Below, piece by piece: positions 1 through 54,017 of a stretch of 64,000 nt of DNA (position 1 is its first letter; every line of letters starts with the position of its first letter). The translations under genes were made by a program, and so were the position numbers. Source of the stretch: Kryptolebias marmoratus (taxonomy: Eukaryota > Chordata > Actinopteri > Cyprinodontiformes > Rivulidae); contig NC_051449.1 in NCBI RefSeq assembly GCF_001649575.2, forward strand, positions 22,156,033 to 22,220,032, given 5' to 3'. The notes beneath the pieces are model-generated. The model had not been told where the DNA came from, searched no databases, and worked only from the letters and a program-made list of their open reading frames with translations.

Positions 1-74
1 GTGAGAACAATTTGCAAGCAATCCAGCTTACATCACATCTCAGCTTTAAAAGCTCAACTCCACACTCTCTGTTT

Positions 75-165
75 CTGAATTGAGAAAGCTCCTCGGATGA
101 GAAGCGAAACGTCTTCAGCTACAGAATAGAAGTCCAGTTGTTTGTGTATTTTAACCTTTTTTGAA
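75..165 (+). repeat. Teleost interspersed repeat, Penelope-tail-like (copy 1)
   Basis: The core is a block reading GAATTGAGAAAGCTCCTCGG followed by the GAGAAGCGAAACGTCTTC motif. The same block occurs almost unchanged at 53925-54000, and in diverged, inverted form at about 57174-57246. The third copy lies just downstream of a decayed GIY-YIG/Penelope-like reading frame, so I infer that the block is the 3' tail of a fish Penelope-like element. This copy lacks the left inverted arm seen at 53886. The class assignment is inference; the repetition is directly visible. Confidence 0.7.
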
Positions 166-619
166 TTCCATTGTTTGTGTTTCCAAGGTGAGAGTGACAG
201 TGATTGACAGGGGCCAGCTTGGGTCAAACCACCTTGATGTGGGGGTAAATCAGATTTTTGTAATATTTAGAATAACCTTCTGGTAGCCTACTGATTTTTA
301 AATTAAGATCATGGTCTTGTTTTATTACATTATTCAATATATAATTATTTTAGAGAGTGTTTATGAATAAATATGATTTTTCAACAGACTGAAAAAGTTT
401 CAAGTACCTCCAAGAGTACATGTATCCCCACTGGAGAAGCAGTGCTCTATGGTGTGCATTTTATTACATTACTGGATTTTAACAGATTCTTTTTATCATG
501 TTGTTATTTTAACTGGTGTTAATGTGTAATTGTCTCATTTTTATGCACCAGATAGTGGAGTTCATAGCTTCTCTCAGCAGGACTTTTGTCATTTTTATCA
601 TGTGGACAATGCTTAGTTT

Positions 620-1030
620 ACTCAGTGCTTTGAAAAAGTATTCACACCAAAACCAAACTTTTCTACATTTTGTTATGTTACAACCACAAACTTCAAAGTA
701 TTTTTACAAGGATTGCATGTGATAAACCAACAAAAAGTAGCGCAGAATTGTGAAGTGGAAGGAAAAATGATACACATAGAAGTGTAGCATGCATCTCTGC
801 TCAGCTGATACTTTGTACAACCACCTTTTGCAGCAATTCCAGCAACAAGTCTTTTGGGGTTTATCTCCAGCAGCATTGCACACAGAGGCTAAAATTTTTG
901 CCAATTTGTTTTTTGTAAAACAGCTGCAGATTAAACAGAGAGGTTCTGAACAGCAGTTTAAATCCTGTCACAGATTCTCAGTTGGATTAGGGTCTGGACT
1001 TTGACTGGACCATTCCAACACATGAATATA
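620..1030 (-). mobile_element. Tc1-like DNA transposon A, 3' part (transposase C-terminus and terminal repeat)
   Basis: The left edge carries the terminal repeat CAGTGCTTTGAAAAAGTATT (from 623), followed by a long inverted-repeat arm that pairs with 2950-3075. Read on the - strand, it encodes the C-terminal end of a Tc1-like transposase, with a recognisable PKRLVAGIAAKGG stretch near 820-860. The DDE-E region (SPDPNPTEN-like) lies near 975-1010. The frame is damaged by substitutions and stops. The other part of the same element is at 2642-3080; the middle was interrupted by element B and an LTR. Confidence 0.85.
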
Positions 1031-2335
1031 CACAGCTCAAAAAAATAAAGGGAACACTTAAACAACACAATATAACTCCAAGTAAATCAAACTTCTGTGA
1101 AAGGAAACTGTCCACTTAGGAAGCAACACTGATCGGCAATCAATTTCCCATGCTGTTGTACAAATGGAATAGACAACAGGTGGAAATTATTGGCAATTAG
1201 CAAAACACACTCAATAAAGGAGTGGTTCTGGGGACCACAGACCACCTCTCAGTACCTATGCTTTCTGACTGATGTTTTGGTCACTTTTGAATGTTGGTGG
1301 TGCTTTCATACTCGTGGTAGCATAAGACGGACTCTACAAACCACACAAGTGGCTCAGGTAGTGCAGCTCATCCAGGATGGCACATCAATGCGAGCTGTGA
1401 CAAGAAGGTTTGCTGTGTCTGTCAGCGTAGTGTCCAGAGGCTGGAGGCACTACCAGGAGACAGGCCAGTACACCAGGAGATGTGGAGGAGGCCGTAGGAG
1501 GGCAACAACCCAGCAGTAGGACCGCTACCTCTGCCTTTGTGCAAGGAGGAACAGGAGGAGCACTGCCAGAGCCCTGCAAAATGACCTCCAGCAGGCTACA
1601 AATGTGCATGTATCTGCACAAACGGTTAGAAACCGACTCCATGAGGATGGTATGAGGGCCCGACATCCACAGATTGGGGTTGTGCTCACAGCCCAACATG
1701 GATGCTTGGCATTTGCCAGAGAACACCAGGATTGGCAAATTCCCAACTGGTGCCCTGTGCTCTTCACAGATGAAAGTAGATTCACACTGAGCACATGTGA
1801 CATACCTGACAGAGTCTGGAGACGCCGTGGAGAGCGATTTGCTGCCTGCAACATCCTTCAGCATGACTGGTTTGGCAGTGGGTCAGTAATGGTGTGGGGT
1901 GGCATTTCTTTGGAGGGCCGAACAGCCCTCCATGTGCTCACCGGAGGTATCATGACTGCCATTAGATACCGAGATGAGATCCTCAGACCCCTTGTGAGAC
2001 CATATGCAGGTGGAGTTGGCCCTGGGTTCCTCCTCATGCAGGACAATGCTAGACCTCATGTGGCTGAAGTGTGTCAGCAGTTCCTGCAAGATGAAGGCAT
2101 TGAAGCTATGGACTGGCCCGCTCGTTCCCCAGATCTGAATCAGATTGAGCACATCATGTCTCGCTCCATCCACCAGTGTCATGTTGCACCACAAACTGTC
2201 CAGGAGTTGGTGGATGCTTTAGTCCAGGTCTGGGAGGAGATGACACAGGAGACCATCCGCCACCTCATCAGGAGCATGCCCAGGCATTGTAGGGAGGTCA
2301 TACAGGCACGTGGAGGCCACACACAATACTGAGCC
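1031..2335 (+). mobile_element. Tc1-like DNA transposon B, nested in A, right end missing
   Basis: It begins right after a TA dinucleotide with the Tc1-type terminus CACAGCTCAAAAAAATAAAG, continues through a 5' non-coding region, and carries a nearly full-length DD34E transposase frame (1190-2332). The matching right terminal repeat is absent: the sequence changes abruptly at about 2336 into an unrelated LTR-like segment just after the transposase stop codon. The element therefore cannot move by itself. It sits inside Tc1-like element A, so it is younger than A. Confidence 0.9.
1190..2332 (+). pseudogene. Tc1-like transposase, one in-frame stop and a small deletion
   Basis: A single reading frame is open on both sides of one TAG at 1517-1519. 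The N-terminal half has a helix-turn-helix DNA-binding region ([19 protein letters not shown]) and a basic GRRRATTQQ linker. The C-terminal half (ATG at 1604, 242 residues) has the DDE catalytic core: FTDESRF (first Asp), DNARPH (second Asp) and DLNQIEH (Glu). Tc1 transposases normally read D-x-N-P-I-E-H/N followed by L/I-W; here the Pro is Gln and the Trp-containing residues after IEH are missing, consistent with a short in-frame deletion. It is called broken because of the stop, the deletion near the catalytic Glu and the lost right end. Confidence 0.88.
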
Positions 2336-2641
2336 TGTCATGAAAATGACAATGGGCCAGTGAGTCAATGGAGGAGATGACCGGGTTTTAAAGACAGGAG
2401 GTAATTAGGAAAAGTGGGCACAGGTGAGTGATTACAACTTAGATCAGGTGAAGATGGGCGTGGCAGGTAAACAAGAGATAATCTGAGGAGTGAATGATGA
2501 CAGAATTACAAAAACACAAGGAGCAAAAACTGAACTAAAACCAGACTAAACATAAAGACAATTACATAACAAAATAAAAGAAACAATAAACCCAAACTGA
2601 AACAAGAATCAGAAACACAAAAAGCAACCCAAATCCTGACA
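2336..2641 (-). mobile_element. Probable solo LTR of a fish LTR retrotransposon
   Basis: This 306-bp segment starts TGTCA and ends TGACA, the TG...CA inverted ends typical of LTRs. Read on the - strand it has a T-rich 5' part and then a promoter-like stretch with CTTTAAAACCC (TATA-like) about 60 bp before its end. It occupies the seam between Tc1-like elements B and A. No matching target-site duplication flanks it (GAGCC on one side, GATCT on the other). The LTR class and family are inferred from its ends and architecture only. Confidence 0.55.
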
Positions 2642-3080
2642 GATCTGGCTGGATGTCTTGATAGGTTTACAGTTGTGCCATAGTCTTTATATTTTCAGAT
2701 GATGGATTGAACAGAGCTTTGTAAGATGTTAAAACTTGACTTTTTGTTTTATAACCCAACGTTCTCCCTGACTTGTTTGGTGTGTTCCTTAGTCTTCATG
2801 ATGCTTTTTGATCACTAATGATGTGTAACAAAAACAGCTGGATTTACTGAGATTAAATTATACAAATGTATCTGAAGGCAGTTGATTGCTCTGGATTTTA
2901 ATTTGGGGTATCAGAGTAAAGAGGGATGAATACAAATGAATGTCACACATTCAAATTTTTGTTTGACTTCACAATGGTGATCCACTTTGTGTTTGTTTAT
3001 CACATAAAATCCCAGTAAAACTCTGTAGTTTGTGGTTGTAGCGTGACAAAATATGGAAAAGTACTGTGACTGACAAACAT
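2642..3080 (-). mobile_element. Tc1-like DNA transposon A, 5' part (terminal repeat and transposase N-terminus)
   Basis: Read on the - strand this starts with the partner of the long inverted repeat at 650-760 (for example ACAACCACAAACT and TTTTATGTGATA match between the arms). It continues into a degraded N-terminal transposase region (about 2830-2642) with stop codons. The outermost terminal-repeat bases are deleted or diverged. Together with 620-1030 this defines one element on the - strand, split by later insertions. Confidence 0.8.
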
Positions 3081-3336
3081 AAACTTTGTTGTTCATGCCA
3101 ATAAATATTTGAAATGCTGTGCCATAGGCAGAGACTGTGCCCGGTCTCTGAGACATATGGTTTGTGATGGTAGGAGCAGTAAGTCTGGACAGAGACATAT
3201 GTCCCACAGTCCTCAGGAGAGAAGAGTCCTGTGTTTGTCCGGAGGTTTCTTCAGAACAGATCCTCCTGAGTGATCTGACTTGGCCACCTAAAGGTAAAAT
3301 ATGACTCTTATTCTGTATGCCAGTGTAGGATTTATT

Positions 3337-3390
3337 CCCACTGACCAAAAACATGCATGTTAGGTTCAGAACTCTAAATTGTCCCAAGTT
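3337..3390 (+). repeat. Fragment of tRNA-headed fish SINE (3' body)
   Basis: CCCACTGACCAAAAACATGC followed by ATGTTAGGTT and ACTCTAAATTGTCCC matches the body of the SINE at 16347 and, inverted, the copy at 40183-40490. Only this short body fragment is present. Confidence 0.65.
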
Positions 3391-6300
3391 CTGATTGTCA
3401 TCATTTTTTGTAGGCTTTTTATTAGGGATGCTCAACCAACCATTTTAACTTAGCACCTTTGAAAAATAAAGAAACTATCACACCAATTTTGTGAGGTAGC
3501 CTAATTCTCAAACAAAAGGGGTATATTTATTTAATCTGTCGTTATCAGGGCTATTAGGGGTTGGAAAATCCACTATAACAAAATGAACTCTATCTTACAG
3601 GAATGATCAATAATATCTAGATTAATTTATTCAGTTACACTATTATTATTCAGATCTCAACAACTGAAGGATGAATTTGTTCATTACAGGGAGGTTCTTT
3701 ATACATCTTATAATGGAAGAAACCAAATTTGCCTTTAAAAATTTTATTACAAAATTTAAAATGTAAGCAAAATCAACACAAAAGTAAAATTAAAGTCAAC
3801 CAACAAAATAGGACTTGCAATAAAAATGTGGACACAATGTCCTGAATTTAGGATCAAGCAACTACTCTAATTTAGATTCGAATATTATTCCAGTTGTGTT
3901 AAATTCAAAATGACTGAAGAAGAAAAATAAAAGCAAGATATAACCCTCTGACTTTATGGAAAACAAAATGATTGTAAATGATCCAAAATATGACAGTTTT
4001 TTGAACAGGATGTTTGCAATTCATGTTCTAAGTTTTAGGCTGCAAAGATCAGATCAGGGAAAGGAGAACTGTTCTAATCAAACCTGCACCAAATGAGAAC
4101 GTCAGATCCCAGGAGTCCCCTGGTGATCAGTGGTCAGTGTCTCATCCAAAGTCCCGGCTTTCCTATAACATAAATAGAAACATTAATTTTGAACACATTT
4201 CACAGTTTAAAAAACAATTAAACACGCTAAAACGACTAAGACTGATAAAGAAGGCAGAGTTTTTACCAAAACATGAACATTTTAGGATTTATTTCCTGAA
4301 GCCTGAGGTAAAGTGTGATACTTACTGTAGATTGTGGAGAGCAGATCTCTGTTTCTAAGGATTACAGCTTCAGTTATCAGCCTAAACAAAGCTGCAATGT
4401 CTATTTACTAGCAGAAGATAAAAATCACATTTACTGTTTATTATCAAAATTAAATTCTGAAAAATCAAGTTAAGCCTATTGGCCTGACCCTCTACAACAT
4501 TCACAGTTATTTTGGTGGCCTTTTGGGAAAGAAACTGCCTGCACCTGTGGTAAATCTAGCTCATGTTTATCACAGTTTTCTCTAGATTAGCTGGGGGCTG
4601 AGCAGAATCGCCTCCAATGTGACTTATTGTAAGCAATGTATATCTGTATCAGATCTATTGTGGTGTTGGGAGAGGCTTGTCAGGTTTGAGAGAGCAGCCC
4701 TGATGACGCTGGTTTTCTGAACAAGTCAAAACAGCAGTATAACAAAGTCTTTATTGTGAAATCAGAGTTGGAAGGATGTGGGCACTTACCCAGCAGTTTT
4801 GACAAAGATGTGGTTTGGATTCTGAAATGATCCATCCCTTTAGAAACTGCTTTTAAAAAAAAATCCTGGTAATTTATCTAGTCCGGTTGTTGTGTTTGGA
4901 TCTTCGTTGTTCTTTTAAGATGTGTGTGCAGTCTTCTTTCCTCTTCTAGTTTTATTTAGACCCATTTGTCAGAATTATAGTGAAGAGAACCCAAAGGATG
5001 CAAACTCACGTGAGGACTCGATGAAAAGACAGATTTTAACGAATAAACCGATAATGAATAAAGAACCGACAGGCAGACAAAAAGAACGACTGACTGAAGA
5101 GAAAGAGCAAGAAATAAGTGGAGGCAGCTGAGACGAATGGATGCATGAAGCAGGTGTGAATGAATGACAAAGGGACAGGACGAAGGGATGAGGCTGACTG
5201 AGGAAATGAAACAGTGAATGATAATATGGGGACATGGGAAAATGAACAAAACACAGGGAATCAAATAAAAAATAAACAAGGAAGTCTAAAAAGACAAACA
5301 CAAGAAACCCAGGTTTATGACACCATTGCTTTTGCATTGCAACTTTAATAGGGCATGCACCTTGCATTTTATAACTAATTATTTATGCATTTTATAAAAC
5401 ATATTACTCTGAATGCTGCACATGCAGTCTGAATACCATCTGTTGTCGTTGCTGTTCATGTCTGTTTAGTTTCTTACTGTGAAAGTTGTTGATGCTCATC
5501 ATGCTTAGTCTCCCAATTTTTGTGTCTTTTACTGCAAGTGTTGTTCATGTTCATCAGGTTGCACTGAGTCTGTTTATGTCCACTGAGTTGTTTGTTACTG
5601 TTTTTGCTTCATTTAAATTGCCCCTTGAGGAAAAATAAAGCAATTTGAATTGTAAGGTACTATTTGAAAATGATGATGAGTATTATGTCTGCAGCTCATC
5701 TCCAGAACTTCCAGCTCTTCCTAACCCCTCAGTTGTTGAAGTGTTCCTGCAGCCTCTCCCCTCGATCTCTTCCATATATTTAAATATCTTTAACCTTTCA
5801 ATCCTTTCACTGTGTTAAAAACTGTATGGGAGACATATTTGGGACTGTTGATTTCAGATGTTTGGGGGGAGGTTTTAAAGACGGGTACACAGATCTTCAA
5901 TCTGTGCAAAGCCAGATTATTCATCGAGCTCATCACACTGAAGCAAAACTATCTGAAAGTGACTCTGTGAGGATGAAGTCGACAGGCCACAGCAAATTAC
6001 TTACTTTAGAGGTGTTCCTCCATGAAGAGGTTCAGGTCTGTTGTCTAATGTGACTGAAAGGAAAATCATTCCTACTTTTTTCACTATTTTGTTTGGTGTG
6101 TGGCCCAATCCACTTATTCTCTCTCCTGCTAAAAAGGACTTAATAGCTTTCACAATACTCCTGGTCAGAGGGCTAATACTGCAGAATTAGACATTTGCAG
6201 CACAACCTACAAACACAAGCTGGATTAGAGGTCCTTTCTGTTCTTAAACTGGTAAAAATCGGGTTGACTTTTGTCCATTTTAACCAACCTGGGGCCTCTT

Positions 6301-6739
6301 TCTGTCCTGTTAAAGGTACAGATTGTCAGATCATTCTGAACTGAGCACCACATAGATGTGTTTTGACTTGTTGTGTATAAATGCATATATGTAATGTGTA
6401 TAAGAGTGCATTTATTGATGTTGGATTTTTTTGTACTGTGTATTTTTGTTTTACTTGTTTGTTAGGGGTAGGTGCCAGGGTGGGGAATGTTTGTTTGTTA
6501 TTTGTTGATTTAATATGTTTTAAAAATAAGATTTAGTATCTCATCAGTGTTAACCAGTAAGTATAATAAAAAAGTATAATTTTGAGATACTAAGCCACGT
6601 TTTTCAGCTAGTATCTTGTAATAATGAGATGCCAAGTCATAATCATGAATATTTTTTTTTAATTAGCGAGGGAATGGGCTTTTATTTATTCTTGTACAAT
6701 ACCTAAAATGATCACCCCACCTCCTGCAGTCATTTCCCT
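3391..6739. other. Gene-free upstream region
   Basis: I see no coding exon with splice-site support here. The open frames are short and without recognisable domains. The ending TGACA at 5318-5322 together with the LTR-like sequence at about 5150-5322 (similar in style to 2336-2641) may be a truncated LTR on the - strand. TTAAATTGCCCCTTGAGG followed by AATAAAG at about 5610-5640 resembles a LINE 3' tail. A short inverted repeat (TAGTATCTCAT / GAGATACTAA) lies at about 6530-6600. Confidence 0.5.
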
Positions 6740-7013
6740 AAATACACCATAGTAAGAAGTCTCGGTGTGCAGCACCTGAGAACTTGTTTTCCGTGTTTCC
6801 GGTCACCTCGGGTGGTTTCGGGTCATTGTGGTGAGGTTCGGCCGGTGTGCGTGTGTGTGAACTTTTGGATCCCGCCTGTGTGTGTCCGGGCGGCAACGGG
6901 ACCCACACTCTCCGCAGCCCTCCAGCTCCTCTGGGCGGACGCTTCCATCCCGAACCACCGCCTCTCTTCCTCCGACTGCAGCGGGACACATTTACGCCGC
7001 AGCTCCCCGCACA

Positions 7014-7055
7014 TATGAGCGCCAGTCCAGCCCGCGGGACTCCGCCGAGACGGTG
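7014..7055 (+). promoter_or_regulatory. Upstream ORF 1 in the pkn2 5' UTR (13 codons)
   Basis: ATG at 7014 opens a 13-residue frame (MSASPARGTPPRR) ending in TGA at 7053-7055. It may lower translation of the main frame if the transcript starts upstream of it. Its presence in mRNA depends on the unknown transcription start. Confidence 0.4.
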
Positions 7056-7086
7056 AGACCGGCGTGGGAAGCCCCGCGTTTCCGAG

Positions 7087-7200
7087 ATGAGCGATGGTTT
7101 GGTCAAAATAATCCCGTTCTTGTGTCGCCAGCGAGGGAAACTTGAACCGAGTCGTGTTTTTGGAGCCCCGCCGCCCCTCCGCTCTCCCCGCAGGATCTGA
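7087..7200 (+). promoter_or_regulatory. Upstream ORF 2 in the pkn2 5' UTR (37 codons)
   Basis: ATG at 7087 is in the same frame as the pkn2 start but is stopped by TGA at 7198-7200, 21 bases before the main ATG. That stop also rules out an N-terminal extension of PKN2 into this exon. If the possible 5' UTR intron at 7053-7193 is used, this uORF is removed. Confidence 0.4.
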
Positions 7201-7221
7201 TTCAAAAAGGCGAAAACCAAG

Positions 7222-51699
<44,478 letters not shown>

Positions 51700-52439
51700 C
51701 TTCATGTGCACCGCAGACCGACAGACACTGTGAACTTAAAAAGCACAGCTGACTTTTTGTTTGAATCTGTCCTCCTGGCCTGAATGTTGAGAAGGAGCAG
51801 TGAACATCGATCAGAAACTCTGTGCCATTGAGAAGAAAATCCAGATGAAGCCTCATCAGGAGCCACCATTCTTTGTTTTTGTTTGTCTGTTGTTGTTTTT
51901 TTTTTTAATTCACATGAAGAAAAGTTTTAAAAGAAATCAAATGGACTTCAGTTGGACTGAAGATGGATGTCCTTCACAGATCGTCGTCGTGTTTTGACCG
52001 ACCACTGAGAAGATTTTATCACATATGAACTCTGAGAAATCCACAACATCACAATCATGGTATTCAGTGTCAGTCTTCAGTTTTTTTATTACCTGTACAG
52101 ATTATATTCGGTTGCATATTTTGTGTTTTTTCTTTGTAAAGCCCTCAGCGTAGCTCTGCAGAGATGGTGTCTGAAAGTATGTCGTCACTGAACACTCACC
52201 TCCAACAAACACATTGACTACTACTGCTGCTTCCTGACTTGAAAAAAACCCAAGTGAGCCTGATCACTTCTTCATCCTCCTCCTCCTCCTGTAGAACTCA
52301 GTTCATCCAGTAATACATGCCACCTGCAACGCGTTTAGCAGACATCCAGTTGGACGAGTCGGTCGATTCTGTTCTGGCGCCCTCTAGTGGCTCACACGTC
52401 TTTACTTGAGCTCGGTTCTTAAAGCGGAACAAATCTGTT

Positions 52440-53200
52440 GAAGCTTCTGTGGCGACGTCGTGAACAGTTAATATCTTCCCTGTCGCAGGTAGCTCTTTGA
52501 ACCACCTCCGTTCGGAGGAATGAACAGCTAGTATGAGTGGAGCTGTGTTCGAACGACAGCAGCTCAGGCCGGGACTATTTTACACACACAAACACACACA
52601 CACACACACCCCTCACACTGCTGTCAGTTTCATTACACTGTTACTTACATGGAAGGATGTGATCACCTGCCACTGAAAGGTGAAGGTGGACAGTCATGTC
52701 TTTGGATCTGTCTGTTTGCAAAATATCTCCTGAACCCACAGGATTGATTGTAATGAAAATCAAAAATGGCTCTAACTCGGTGTGTTTAACAGATGTTGAG
52801 CTGAAACTGGTTGTGGTAGTAGCTGAGAGTCATTCGTAACACAAACTCTGAACATCATTTTTAACAACTCTGTCATTTGTTGACATAAAATAGTCGTAGT
52901 TTCTAATTGTGGCGTGAAAGATGGTGGGCGATGTGCATTCCTTCATTGTAAGCACAAATACCGTTTTACTGAACTTGCGGCATGTGAGGGATTATAAAAC
53001 AGCATCTGCACGAGGCGCCATCAGATGTTTGAGACAGGAGCTGTTTGAGGTCGGCTTTGGGCCTGGTCTTGCTCAGGTTAGCTGTTAGCTCATGAACCTG
53101 CTCAGAAATAAACCATTCAAAGAGCTTTCTGCACCAAATAAGGTTTTAATTGTTCACTTTTCCACAGAGCCGCGCTTCAAAAGAGCTGAACTCCTCAAGT
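52440..53200. mobile_element. Degenerate copy of the TTTAAAGAGATATTTTGGCC-type MITE in the 3' UTR
   Basis: The left arm GCAGGTAGCTCTTTGAACCA and CCTCCGTTCGGAGGAATGAA is the inverted partner of the right arm near 53100 (AGAAATAAACCATTCAAAGA and GCTTTCTGC). GGTTAGCTGTTAGCTCATGA near 53078 matches the copy at 62872-62892. Terminal bases are decayed. Confidence 0.45.
52720..52850 (-). repeat. ~250-bp interspersed repeat fragment (inverted)
   Basis: GCAAAATATCTCCTGAACCCA and GTGGTAGTAGCTGAGAGTC match the copies at 36421-36770. Confidence 0.65.
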
Positions 53201-53411
53201 CCTGTGTGGTGTTACAGTATGGTTTTTCTAATGTTTGATGAACAGCCAGTCGTGGTGGACCCTTTTTATATATATATCTATCAATACCTCAGTGGACTCA
53301 AGATTTAAGTGCGTTGAACAGTTAAAGCTATGAAAACCAAAAGAATCCTGTCCTCGTTGAAGCAGACGGATCAGAAGCTCTTCAAACCAGTGAGGAGCTG
53401 CTGTTTTAATC

Positions 53412-53450
53412 AAGAGGGAGGGAGAGAGGGAGGGAGGGAGGGAGGGGGGA
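53412..53450 (+). repeat. (GGGA)n purine tract with G-quadruplex potential
   Basis: At least six runs of three or more Gs are separated by one to a few bases, on the sense strand of the presumed pkn2 3' UTR. Confidence 0.85.
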
Positions 53451-53830
53451 GCAGACTCCTCAGTTTAAAGTGTCGTTAAAGTGCTCCCCTCGTTGTCCCG
53501 CTGACCTCCCATCAGTTTGCACGTTTGATCCGACTACATGTTTCAGACCTGATGACACGAATCACTACAGAGGGGTATAATCTATACATACTGTATGTAC
53601 ACAGGTAAGCTGAAAGCACTAATTTTATCAAAGGTTTTAACTATCTACATTTCTTAATTATGAAAATAGATTGTACAAAGTGTTATTTTTGCTTGTGCAT
53701 GCTTCCAGAGCAGACGGAAACTGTACGGATGGTACATAAATGACCCAAATCCCAGCTGTTCCCCTTCAGGGCAATTTGTATAAAAAACCATTTTTACAGT
53801 CACTGTTTTTTGCCTATCATGAATTCACAA

Positions 53831-53836
53831 ATTAAA
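53831..53836 (+). terminator. pkn2: Candidate pkn2 poly(A) signal ATTAAA
   Basis: ATTAAA is followed within 15-30 bases by TTGTTATATGCTGGTGTAG, a U/GU-rich downstream element. It lies just upstream of the foldback insertion at 53886. Confidence 0.45.
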
Positions 53837-53885
53837 CATTTGTTATATGCTGGTGTAGATTCTCAGTCATCCAGGCCATGGTAAA

Positions 53886-54017
53886 TTCAAAAAAAGTTAA
53901 AAAACAAAAACAACTGGACTCAATTCCTGAATTGAGAAAGCTCCTCGGATGAGAAGCGAAACGTCTTCAGCTACAGAATAGAAGTCCAGTTGTTTTTGTT
54001 TTTTAACTTTTTTTGAA
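53886..54017. mobile_element. Perfect 35-bp inverted-repeat foldback element (Penelope-tail-like copy 2)
   Basis: Arms 53886-53920 and 53983-54017 are exact reverse complements over 35 bases (left begins TTCAAAAAAAGTTAAAAAAC, right ends the same inverted). They enclose a 62-base loop with the GAGAAGCGAAACGTCTTC motif. Copy 1 at 75-165 has the loop and right arm only. Transcribed, it would form a long hairpin. Assignment to a Penelope-like tail is inference. Confidence 0.85.

Larger units (their letters stand above)
6740..7221 (+). promoter_or_regulatory. pkn2: CpG-rich promoter and 5' UTR of pkn2
   Basis: Base composition changes sharply from AT-rich to GC- and CpG-rich between about 6780 and 7200, ending at the pkn2 start codon. 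There is no obvious TATA box, as expected for a housekeeping CpG-island promoter. Several GC boxes and CG-rich motifs are present, but the exact transcription start cannot be read from sequence. A potential 5' UTR intron exists: donor ACG|GTGAGA at 7053 and acceptor CTCCCCGCAG ending at 7193, with a good pyrimidine tract. Confidence 0.8.
51700..53850 (+). other. pkn2: Probable pkn2 3' UTR
   Basis: No new gene begins here. The segment 53560-53850 has the look of a preserved 3' UTR end, with ATTAAA at 53831-53836 followed by a GT-rich stretch. A second candidate signal, AATAAA, is at 54233-54238, beyond a foldback element. The region also contains a MITE (52440-53200), a CA-rich tract at 52584-52609 and a GGGA-rich run at 53412-53450. 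The extent is inference. Confidence 0.55.

Noticed and set aside
2911..3435. 174-codon - strand open frame
   Set aside because: It runs through the inverted-repeat arm of Tc1-like element A and a SINE fragment; no protein family fits.
4956..5367. Overlapping - strand frames of 107-130 codons rich in Phe/Ser/Leu
   Set aside because: The composition comes from an A-rich/purine-biased + strand; there are no motifs or splice support, and part is probably an LTR fragment.
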